From NCBI GenBank assembly GCA_037179335.1, contig JAKZHN010000010.1:255870-319869 (forward strand): DNA of 64,000 bases. The letters are read 5' to 3'. Positions 55,344 to 64,000 of this stretch are shown in pieces. The notes under the pieces are model-generated. The model saw nothing but the letters and a program-made list of their open reading frames with translations. It did not search any database and had not been told where the DNA came from. Made by a program: the position numbers and the translations under genes. Positions within the stretch are counted from its first letter, which is position 1, and the number at the start of each line of letters is the position of its first letter. Source of the DNA: Cyclaneusma minus. Its lineage: Eukaryota; Ascomycota; Leotiomycetes; Marthamycetales; Marthamycetaceae.

Positions 55344-55769
55344 AAGCCCATTGGGTGTGCGGCAGAGTGATTGGGGGCTGTTTTATGCCAGGTGGCGGCT
55401 GGGGGGTTGTGGGGGGGACGACGCGGGTGTGGAGCATTGAGCCGAGGTAGTTCCGAGGCGAGAACACGAAAATTCTTCATCTGAATTTTCGGCAATTGCG
55501 GGAATGTGATTGGGGGCCGATTTTGCCTTATACAGGTATTTCTTTTCAATTATTGAATGTGGAATGACTACTCGTTATAATCGGACTACGACGACGAGCC
55601 GGTGGCCAGGCAGAGGCATTTTGCTCTTGGCATTCGAGAGTAAGTCCACTGTTGTTACATGTAACGGCGAAGGAGATTGTGCACCAGCAGTTGAGGGCTG
55701 CGGCGGAGGTGGACGTTGGAAGATGAAGGTTGCAATTATTATTGAGAGCGTACCGGTATGTATACACCG

Positions 55770-56132
55770 TCATAGGTTTGTGGCAATTGGCAAATGACAC
55801 TTGAATACTTTCAACTGCTGCTTCCCGTGTATTTCAGGGGGCGGACAACGTCCATTCTGCGTCAGAATATGTTGTTTCGTCGCTTCCACAACAACGATCA
55901 GCCTCTCAAAACCCCCCCTTTGCTGTTCAAGCGTCGATAACTCGGAGCCCCCGGGGACAATATGAATATCTATACGAACTTTCAAATCCTCACGAGTATT
56001 CTTTCTTACCTTACAATTCCTTTTTTGTTGCGCATCGATGCATCCTACCCTGGATTGAAGCTGCTGGAGTGCCTTGATGGCCAGGATGGGTTTCTTGCCT
56101 AGCATCACGAAAAGACATACATTCTTAGCCAT
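55770..56132 (-). CDS. Hypothetical ORF, weak
   Basis: 120-codon frame with no recognised motif. The segment ERLIVVVEATKQHILTQ is protein-like. A GTAAGA donor-like site at about 56009 suggests the real structure may be spliced. It could be a fragment. Surrounding sequence (55344-55769 and 56133-56450) shows no other gene. Confidence 0.25.
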   Translation of the reverse strand: MAKNVCLFVMLGKKPILAIKALQQLQSRVGCIDAQQKRNCKVRKNTREDLKVRIDIHIVPGGSELSTLEQQRGGFERLIVVVEATKQHILTQNGRCPPPEIHGKQQLKVFKCHLPIATNL

Positions 56133-56450
56133 TCTAGTCTCGTCGAGTAGCTGTTGACCATGGCGTTCGATCTACCAACAAGCCAGCATGAATTTGACTC
56201 TTGGACAATGGTCGGGGACAGATCTCTACAGTGTCAGAAGTCACGATCAAAGAGCGCGACAACAGCCCGAGCAGGATCAAAGGGTTTCCTGAAAAGCTAT
56301 ATAAAATCATCGGAAACACCAAATATATGAGATACCACACAAAGAGTTCGCTTCCTCTTCTCTCTTCTCTTCTGTTAACTGCTTCCAGAATCTCCTATCT
56401 TCCACCGGTGTCTCCTTTAACCACCCCCACCCCTTTCCAAATCACACTCC

Positions 56451-56792
56451 TCATCCTCCAATTTTCTCAACCCGATAAACAACGACCTTCTTTCCTCCCT
56501 CTCCCTTCTTCTCATACTCATGCACCATCTCCGACCCTTCCGGCGGTTTCCCACCACATTCCTTCAGCGCCTTCGCCAACGCCGCCAGTCTTCGGAGATC
56601 GTTCAGATCCTCGGATGGCATCGGGCCGCGCTCCTTCTTCCACAAATCGAGTTCCTCGCGCGGATCGACGCCGCCGTTGTATGCGACGACTTCAGTGAAG
56701 GTGGAGGTGGATGTTAGGCCGGGGAAGTCGTCAGAGATGAGGTGTGGATCGGACTGCTCGGGACTAGGGGATGAGCGGATGCGTTGCGCCAT
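56451..56792 (-). CDS. Small conserved-looking protein of unknown function
   Basis: 113 residues starting MAQRIRSSPS at 56792. The central block VVAYNGGVDPREELDLWKKE followed by SEDLNDLRRLAALAKALKEC is highly helical and charged. There is no signal peptide or membrane segment. I do not know the family; small soluble genes of this kind are often conserved in Pezizomycotina. Confidence 0.6.
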   Translation of the reverse strand: MAQRIRSSPSPEQSDPHLISDDFPGLTSTSTFTEVVAYNGGVDPREELDLWKKERGPMPSEDLNDLRRLAALAKALKECGGKPPEGSEMVHEYEKKGEGGKKVVVYRVEKIGG

Positions 56793-57069
56793 TGAATATT
56801 GGGTTTGGACAGTTGTGGGATGCGGAGGCTGGGAAGTACTGCGACTTTGTTGATGGATGGGTCTGGTGTTTGGGGTTTCTCAAGGACTTGGGGTTTTTTT
56901 GGAGTGCTTCGTGAGCTTTGTGATGGTAAGTGAGTTTATATGGAGGAAGTGTTGCTGAGAAACTTGCTGAAATATCAGAAACGCTTCAGGGGGGGTGCAT
57001 GCGAATGAACATACACCAAACAATACAGTGCCATGAAGAACAGTCTGAACACGGGTGATATCAGAGGGT

Positions 57070-57200
57070 GAATATTCCCAATCACTCAGAATACTTCAAT
57101 CACTTGGAATGTAGCAAATTACTTGGGACATTTCGCACCTGGGATGTTCCTAGTTGTTGGGAATATTCCTGGTTATTTGGGATATTCACAATCATTCGAA
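57070..57200. repeat. Dispersed copy of the 19-20 bp dyad repeat
   Basis: Carries units such as GAATATTCCCAATCACT and TGTTGGGAATATTCCTGG, which match the interior of the MITE-like element at 8712-8909. I see no terminal inverted repeats here, so it is a truncated or older copy. The flanks (56793-57069 and 57201-57696) show no gene; the latter is the leader of the next gene. Confidence 0.6.
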
Positions 57201-57696
57201 GACTCTAAACCGTATTCAGACTTTTCCTCCCACTGTTCGGTCGCATGATTCAGGCCAGGAACACAATCATCTTCTTCGCATCTTATCATCCGCTCCTCTT
57301 CGAATGCAAGTCTCACACTCCGAACTCCGGCAAAACGTGATCACGGCCAGCCTCCGGACTCGGAGGCCTGGCTCACTTCCAATGATTCACAGTTACAGAG
57401 GGCGATTTTCGGGCGCCACTGAATGGACAGAGCTGCAGTGAATGGAGCTCCCAGCTACTTAAGGGACAGAAGATCCCCCCTGAGGTCTTCTTTCTTTCTC
57501 AGACACATCTCACATTTCACACTTCTACTTCCAAGTTCTACTCAACTTCTACTCAACTCCCACTCAACTTCTACTCGACATCTTCCAACTCAACATCGTC
57601 CCATCCAACAACCCCTAACTACACTACCAATACTATCAGCATTCCCAATATCCCCTTTTCTCACAAATCAATTTACCAAACACTCTCAATCCCATC

Positions 57697-59352
57697 ATGT
57701 CTTCGAACACACAGGAGAAGCCAGGTACGGTAGGCTGGTGGTTCTCTCCAGCGAACCCGGACCTGGACGTCGAGGGATGGGTCGAGGTCCGTCTCATTGG
57801 GCTCGACAACCAGATCGGTGACGTCCGCTCGAAGGCATTCCAGGACATCAGAGACTTCAGAGCTGCCAGGCAGGAACTGTTCCCGTCAGAGCTTTCGTCA
57901 GAGCAGCAGACCAGTCAATTTCGCTCTGATTATCATCGAGCCTATTCCAGGGGAGCGACAACTTCGACCGAGATTCCCACCAGAGAGCGATCTCCGGCTG
58001 CGGAACCTACTCGCACCGACAGCGGAGGCTCAGGTTCTTACGTGACGATTCTGAGCACACCACCTGTTGTTCCTCAGGAGCAGAATGCCAAGAAAGCTGC
58101 CGATGGTGCGCACAAATCCAGCTCTTCAAGGCCGCGTACTGTGGATGCTGGTCCCAGCAAGTGCAACTCGAATCGCTCTCCCGTCGTCGGTGATGCTCCC
58201 AAACCCAGCTCTTCAAGCTCGAGCCCCGCAGATGCTGGTCCTAGCAAGTGCAGCTCGACTCGCTCTCCCGTCGCCGAAACCGCTGCACCAAGCATTCCAG
58301 GTCCATCGTTCAGACACCACGAGAATGACGACCCCGTCAAATCGACCTTCATCAGCAATTCCTCCCGCTGGTTCATCCCCAACAGCCGCCGCGACATCCT
58401 CAACATCCACCACCAATCCGAGCCCGCTCATCTTGCGCAGTCTGCCCAGCCAGCTCCCATTGTCCAGCCAGCTCCCCTGGCCGAACCACTTCCGACCGCA
58501 GCATCTCCCCATACCCGCTCACCCTACCCCAGCCCTAGCAACGTCTATGCCCTCCCCGCACCATCGTGGCTTTCCGAGCCCCAGCCTCCACCATTCGTCA
58601 ACAAATACGTCCTCCCCACCGGAGCTTTCGACTTCGGACGCTATTGGGTCCAATCCCATATTTCCGATTCGCAACGACTAGCGGCACAGCAGCAAACTGG
58701 ATCTGCACAGACACGCTATGCAAACTATCGACTGCCGGCGCTGCGATCCAGAGCTCCATATGTGCCATATGTGGTACGTCGGGGCGAACCACCCTTGTCT
58801 GAGGAAGTTCCGTTGTCTGAGGAAGCGCAGCGAGCTCGTCACGAGCTGGAACAACTTGGTTTCCAGCGTGGCATTCATGCGTTGCAGCAGCAGCAGAGAT
58901 GGGCTCAGTGGAATGAGCGGTTTGAGCGGGAGCGTGGCATACGTGCGTTGCAGCATGAGTCGGATCAGCAGAACGAATGGTATGCGCTGTTCCCTGCTGA
59001 GCGTACTGAGCGTGCTGTTGCCCCCGAGGCTGGTGCGAGTGCCGGAGCTGGTAGCGCTAAGGCTGGCGCTGAAGCGAAGCGCACGCCGAACATGGAGAAG
59101 CTGAGATCGGCACGGAAGGAAATCGAAACCGATTATGGACGGCTTTCAAAGGAGATTGAGAACTGGACTGTTCTGAACAGCGCGGAGGGCGACGACATGA
59201 AGCGGGTGAGGAGGGAGTGGATGGAGAAGGGGCTTTGGACGCGGTGGAAGGCTGTTTGCGAGGAGGAAGGCGTGGATCCTTGCCTTGTGATAAGAGAGCT
59301 GGAGGAAAACCTGGACGAAGGTAAGGGGAAGGGGAAGGAGAGGGAGTTGTGA
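57697..59352 (+). CDS. Disordered repeat-containing protein, unknown function
   Basis: 551 residues from MSSNTQEKPG. The middle contains a duplicated DAGPSKC-S-RSPV block (31 residues apart), long Ser and Pro runs (PAPIVQPAPLAEPLP) and later a Gln/Arg-rich helical part (QRGIHALQQQQRW, then ERERGIRALQHE) that is also a repeat. The C-terminus has a charged helical end (RSARKEIETDYGRLSKEIEN, then VIRELEENLDEG). No domain recognised. Low complexity makes conservation hard to judge. Confidence 0.6.
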   Translation: MSSNTQEKPGTVGWWFSPANPDLDVEGWVEVRLIGLDNQIGDVRSKAFQDIRDFRAARQELFPSELSSEQQTSQFRSDYHRAYSRGATTSTEIPTRERSPAAEPTRTDSGGSGSYVTILSTPPVVPQEQNAKKAADGAHKSSSSRPRTVDAGPSKCNSNRSPVVGDAPKPSSSSSSPADAGPSKCSSTRSPVAETAAPSIPGPSFRHHENDDPVKSTFISNSSRWFIPNSRRDILNIHHQSEPAHLAQSAQPAPIVQPAPLAEPLPTAASPHTRSPYPSPSNVYALPAPSWLSEPQPPPFVNKYVLPTGAFDFGRYWVQSHISDSQRLAAQQQTGSAQTRYANYRLPALRSRAPYVPYVVRRGEPPLSEEVPLSEEAQRARHELEQLGFQRGIHALQQQQRWAQWNERFERERGIRALQHESDQQNEWYALFPAERTERAVAPEAGASAGAGSAKAGAEAKRTPNMEKLRSARKEIETDYGRLSKEIENWTVLNSAEGDDMKRVRREWMEKGLWTRWKAVCEEEGVDPCLVIRELEENLDEGKGKGKEREL

Positions 59353-59623
59353 GGGCTGTCGCGCTCCGGTTTTTTTGCGCCTGACTCCCTGACTCCTCTG
59401 GCTTTTCTTCATTGTTCCATGATTGAGGCTTTCTTTGCGGATGGATCATCGTTGATTCTGGGAATTTCACGAATTCGAGAGATGCTGGGCTTTGCATGGA
59501 TCTCGAGATGCTTTTGCCAGGTGATGATATTCTTAGTTACGAAGATTCTGATTTCCCTGTCTGATAGCTAGCGATGAATCGAATGCGTTGACTTACCCTC
59601 CTCAACGTGCACACTGCTTTGCG

Positions 59624-59779
59624 GTGACATTGCATGTACGCTCAGCTCGACCTGAGAGTAATCTCAATTTCTAGAAATATTCCTAATTATTCGAAAACTC
59701 TCCAATTATCCGAAATATCTCTAAATAGCTGGAATATTCTTGATTACTGGAGATATTCTCGAGTATTGGGAATATTCCT
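59624..59779. repeat. Dispersed copy of the MITE-like element, right end lost
   Basis: It starts with GTGACATTGCATGTACGCTC, close to the left terminal repeat of the element at 8712, and continues through the same dyad units. Positions near 59724-59751 match 8820-8850 almost exactly (GGAATATTCTTGATTACTGG). The right terminal repeat is not found. The gaps on either side (59353-59623 and 59780-60113) hold no gene I recognise. Confidence 0.68.
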
Positions 59780-60113
59780 ACGGTTTTTCGTGTAGTCAGA
59801 AGAGGACCCCTAAGCCATGCCTTCCCATCCACGCGTTTCAAATTCCCCAAATGCAGCAGACCCTTCCCAAACGCCCTGAAAATGCAATGAAAGAAAGGAA
59901 GTGTAAACGCCCAAACACCAGGTATCCCGCAGACATTTCCATGACCTCGTTAAAGCCGTAATAACATGCATTTCTGACAAACTGGCTGGATCGATGTGAA
60001 GCCGGAACGCCGACGCTGTGATGACGGGGAACTCTTTTTTGATGCGCTAAAGTTTCAAAGATGCCAGTTTCTTTTTCGTGAGGAGTCGTTAGAGAAGGTT
60101 GGGTGAGAGGGTT

Positions 60114-61436
60114 TTAGGCGCGCTCGGTGTTGCCGCGGAACCAGCGTGCCATGAGACCACCGGTTCGGGCTTTCTTCATGGGCTTCTCGGTGGTGGGCAG
60201 CTCATAAGGGAGGATGGAGCGCTTGTAGGGGCTGGCGGTGGAGTAGTCGGAGCGAGTGTTGGTGGTCGTGGTAGCGTAGCGGTCGTTGTAGTTGATGCGG
60301 GGCTTCGTGACGGGGTTGCTGCACAGGTAGACAACATCACCGTCGACGGGGGCCTTGGGGTTGTTGTTCATGTAGACGACATCCTCGCCACCTTTCATGT
60401 ATGCATCCTCGCCGAAGCTCTCGGTAAGCCATTCTTCTTCGTTGGCCAGGTCGCGGGTGGCGGCGACACCGTGGTCGACCACTTCTTGGTAGGAGGCGAT
60501 GGAGGAGATGGATGATGCGGGAGTCTGGTGACGACCGCGGCGGTGACCACGAGCTGGAGTGCCGGTAGATGATGTCGACAGACCAGGGACGTTGCTGACA
60601 GACTCGGGAGATGACACGTAAGGGTTGTTGATGTGCTGCACGTAGTAGTGTGGAGACTCGTCGTAGCGGTCCTTCATAGACACATCGACAGAGACAGGTG
60701 ATTGATTGCGCGAAGCAGCATGGTACTGTTCAAGCGCGATCTGGACCTCGTCTCTTTCACCTTCTTGCTGCTGGCGCAGGCGCAGGGCGCGCATAGCTTC
60801 ATTGCGGCGCTCCTCGGCAGCCTTGAGTTGAGCCTGGCGCTGGACGCGCTTGAGGGCCATCTCTTCGCGAACAGGTGCGAGGTAGGGTTCGAGCTCGTAA
60901 GTAAGAACTTCTTCGGAGATGTCGAGATCCCACTCAAGAAGCGCAAGAAGTTGCTGTTCCATTAGGTTGACCTCGGTCTTGCTGAAGCCCCAGGCGGGAA
61001 AGCCCTTGACTTTGGAGTACTCTGCCCAGTGTTTGTTCTTTGGCGAGACATCGTTGACGTACTTGGCGGTGACGATTAGGCAGGCCAGGAAGATGCGGTG
61101 CACAGTGCATGGGAGACCCTTGGCGACTGGAGGCAGCTTGGACTTGAGCTTGGACAGGTAGACGATGGTGCTCATGAGCGTCGAGGTCTGGACATGTGAT
61201 CTGCGCACGAGGTTCGTGATGAACTTCTCGAGCGTAGGAATCGTCGGGCTTGCAGCGCGATCACCCGGGGGTGGGGTCGTTGGTGGGGTGGGGAGGTTAG
61301 AGGGCGCCATTGGCATGACTGGATCGCAGGCAATGACCTCGCCAGCTCTCTGGGCAAGGAAGGCGATCATGCCGCTGTCAACGGGGAACAGGACGAAGGA
61401 CCGCAAAGCGGCGGCGTTGTCTGCGTCGAAGGACAT
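60114..61436 (-). CDS. PHO85-type (Pcl) cyclin
   Basis: 440 residues from MSFDADNAAA at 61436; an upstream in-frame ATG at 61508 is less likely. The cyclin box at about residues 65-175 has TLEKFITNLVRRSHV, LMSTIVYLSKLKSKLP, RIFLACLIVTAKYVND and FSKTEVNLMEQQLLALLEWD. This fits the Pcl1/2/9 branch, which activates the cyclin-dependent kinase Pho85 in G1 and polarity control. After the box come a Gln/Arg helical region and a Ser/Thr-rich tail with SP/TP sites and a basic end (KPMKKARTG). The exact subtype is not fixed. Confidence 0.85.
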   Translation of the reverse strand: MSFDADNAAALRSFVLFPVDSGMIAFLAQRAGEVIACDPVMPMAPSNLPTPPTTPPPGDRAASPTIPTLEKFITNLVRRSHVQTSTLMSTIVYLSKLKSKLPPVAKGLPCTVHRIFLACLIVTAKYVNDVSPKNKHWAEYSKVKGFPAWGFSKTEVNLMEQQLLALLEWDLDISEEVLTYELEPYLAPVREEMALKRVQRQAQLKAAEERRNEAMRALRLRQQQEGERDEVQIALEQYHAASRNQSPVSVDVSMKDRYDESPHYYVQHINNPYVSSPESVSNVPGLSTSSTGTPARGHRRGRHQTPASSISSIASYQEVVDHGVAATRDLANEEEWLTESFGEDAYMKGGEDVVYMNNNPKAPVDGDVVYLCSNPVTKPRINYNDRYATTTTNTRSDYSTASPYKRSILPYELPTTEKPMKKARTGGLMARWFRGNTERA

Positions 61437-64000
61437 TTTGAAATGTGGTACGAGCGCAGCGGGAGGAAGGTTTGTCGGATTCTGAGTCAGAGGGAAGAAG
61501 TGGTTCAAAAGAACAGAAGAAGTAGTTGGTAGACTTGGCTGGCTTCAGGCTGATTGGTATCAAAGAAGGACGTCGAGGTATCTCGAGGGTGCTTTGAAGT
61601 TTGGCGGGTGTGGGAGGAAGTTGGAGGAAGAGGGAGCGCGAGGATATTTTGGTGCAGCGTGTTCAGCCTAAGCGAAGTGATTGTCCAAAGCTGTGAATAG
61701 ACACAATAGGCGTCAAGCGGCGGTTAACAATACCGACAATGGTATTGACGCGACTAAGACTTATTGTATCCAGCAATAAGTTAAGCGGTGCCACAATGGG
61801 GGAGCAAGGCTGGCGACACGCGAGGCGAGGCTGAGTGGCTGTGCAGGTGGAGACTTCGGAGCGCGGATGAAAAGCGACAGGATTTCTGGGTTGCGACGGA
61901 TAATTAAATTGTCGACGAGGCTTTGCAATTGCGACGACTCTCGGACTCAACGACAGTGGCAATGGGCGGTGGAGCGAGGGCAGTGGAGATCCTTTTCTGC
62001 ACAGCAGAAAACTGCGACTCGTGACGGCTGTCACTACGAATATTGCGGATGAGGCTGAGCTGGCGTCGCCGGCGGATTTGTTTGATGGCACGAAGCGCGA
62101 GTCTAAGGGGACTGTTAGACTCTTTAAACTCTAGGAGCAAGCAGCTTGCGGGGCCTACAAACAGTCGCAATATTAAAAAAAGAATGTGGGAATCTGGCGT
62201 GGCGCCACGATATGTGCAGGCTGGAGTTGAGAAACCGGAGAAGTGGTCTTCTTGTTGGGCCCGAGGGAGCACAGGGGTTAATGTTACGCTGGCGCCAGGT
62301 GAAGATCAAGGGTGTACAAGGGGGTGATCGGCAACAGCGATTAGCGGTTACGGTACACGTAGCGAGGGGTCAACTCTGGCGGCAAAGGAGACGCCGAAGG
62401 TTCCAACTGCAACACCGAAGACTTCTACAGCCCTGTCAGCCAAATGTTTCCCTGGCCCACAGCCAAAAAGAAAAGGTGATCTTCGTCCAGGGCACCGTAC
62501 CTATTCCGGGAGCGAGCTGTCTGTTTGTCGAAGCCAGTCGAGTGCAGCCAGAAATGCAGCTAGAAAGCAGTCGGGTCCGGTGCTAGCAGTTGTCCGCGTC
62601 AGGTGAGACGAAAGGACCGTGAGTAAGCCGTCTAGTGAACGAGAACCTGTCGGTGGACTGTGGACAAGGAACGACGGGCGGAGGGGATGAGAAGGCCGAT
62701 TAGAGTGATGTTGGAGAGTCCGGTGGAGAGTCGATTCTGAATCCACGATCGGGGAGGCCTTTATACAATCGAGTGCGGGTGAGTGTGGCAGGTCGATATA
62801 CTTTTTGACAGGCCAGTGCAATCCAAGTGACCGTTTCAAGAAGTCTGCCACCCCTGGACTCGAGTGGCCTGCTTCAGTGGGATGATGATGGAAATAGCCT
62901 TGCTGCGGGCTGTAAGGGGACGACTCTACTGCAGGCCAGAGACTGGACGACAATGCCGGCAGAGGTTAGCAGGCGCACGAACTCCACTGACACCTGTGTC
63001 TGAGGCAGAGTGCAATTAATCCAAGCTTTGGCAGACACCTTATTTCCAGTGGGACCCGAAGTCAATATGCCAGAGGGCGGCAGGGGGGCGAAGGCGGCAG
63101 GGCGGGTAGGGGGGTGGGTATGTGTGATGAAGAGTGCCAAGTCTGCTTGGTTGGAATGCGTGCAGCCTCCCTAAAACAGAGGCCACAGACAACCAACCAC
63201 GAGCTGGGATCGAGCCTGTAGGGATGGAAGCTGGACGTCTGTTTCACTACCCGCAACCTCGAAAGAATACGGGCGACGATATCGAATTATCGATGTTGTT
63301 AATAATAAATCCGTGCGTCTGCGTTGTGATGCTTCCGTCGATACTAAGTGTTTTCTAGCTGTCGGTAGGGCGCTGACACTTCTGGCGGCTGGCTTAGGGG
63401 CTTGAGCCTGGAATGTCGATAGTTCTCGTCCGGACTTTCGGGTCTGCAGCTTGCAATTCTTCGAAGGGCTGAAGTGAGGTGGCCTTCGCTGTGCAACTCT
63501 CTGCCCAAAGCGTCGAGAGGAATTCGCTGGATGCGCAGGTATATTTCGCTGATTTCACCTCTGTAGTCACGGCGGAGATGATGATAGACTTTCGGGGTTG
63601 TACTGTCGTCGTCTCAAATATGCTTTCAATGCTCAGGAGGGACAGCAACATAAGTAATGGAAGCGGGCCCAGAATACATGTAATAAGATCGCAAGTTCAA
63701 GCCAGCCTGCTCCGGGGATCTGGACTTCCACAACCTCAGCTCGGGGTGTTTAGGAGAGGATGACTACCTTCCGTCCTTCAAGCCTGTATATGGCTGTTCT
63801 AGCTCTACAGCAGCCCCACCCTTTACAGTCCCTTACTTCTGGATTTTCCCGGATGGGGGTGGTTTGGCGGTCATCCGTGAGTCGCTTTGGTGCTCTAGCT
63901 CGTCTTCCCCACAACTCAGCGGACGGCAATATCACGGTACCTTGGTGGCAGGCCGGCCGCGCACATCATGGGGCTTTGACATACTCGGTGCGAAAAGGGT
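61437..64000. other. Intergenic, long cyclin upstream region
   Basis: 2.5 kb without a supported gene. ORFs on both strands overlap and have no motif. The first part probably holds the cyclin promoter and a long leader. I see no RNA gene, and no copy of the dispersed repeat. Confidence 0.4.

Noticed and set aside
1..64000. CRISPR arrays, bacterial-type operons or prophage
   Set aside because: The sequence is eukaryotic with spliceosomal introns; the only regular arrays are the dyad-unit repeats, the F-box gene duplications and microsatellites.

Overview
This window looks like nuclear DNA of a filamentous ascomycete (Pezizomycotina). Coding genes carry short GT-AG introns, mostly 50-90 nt. 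There is a Zn2Cys6 transcription factor, a fungal NCS1 nucleobase permease, fungal-type HSL hydrolases, TFB1, CDC4 and a PHO85-type cyclin, all widely spaced on both strands. I cannot name the genus; a leotiomycete or related class is only a guess. Many long ORFs are antisense shadows, and several real genes appear only once introns are joined.

Layout. 1-12.5 kb is gene-poor: a BTB protein, a DUF1757-type membrane protein, one small ORF, a 198-bp MITE-like element at 8.7 kb and a decayed gene relic at 9.1-11.0 kb. 12.5-25.3 kb holds a five-exon alpha/beta-hydrolase, the CDC4-type F-box/WD40 protein, a polytopic membrane protein, a previously hidden multi-exon minus-strand gene (21.15-22.45 kb) and a SET/MYND protein. 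25.9-37.3 kb is the most coherent block: NCS1 permease, isochorismatase-family amidohydrolase, HSL-type hydrolase, Zn2Cys6 regulator, a homogentisate-dioxygenase homologue and a P450. 37.8-42.2 kb carries three diverged F-box-like paralogues, one with two nested in-frame tandem duplications. 43-49 kb is housekeeping: 2-oxoglutarate dehydrogenase E1 and the divergently transcribed TFIIH subunit TFB1. 49-64 kb has disordered proteins of unknown role, an FAD monooxygenase, an alpha/beta-hydrolase remnant, an intron-containing tRNA-Leu(AAG), a PHO85-type cyclin, and two further copies of the 8.7-kb repeat.

How genes may work together. The 25.9-37.3 kb block reads as uptake plus hydrolysis (permease, amidohydrolase, esterase) beside aromatic oxidation (P450 then ring-cleaving dioxygenase) with a resident regulator. 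Perfect inverted repeats containing CGG/CCG triplets lie upstream of the regulator and in the shared dioxygenase/P450 promoter. Co-regulation is inference. The regulator is frameshifted at a G homopolymer in this sequence, so it may be a sequencing error or a recently broken gene.
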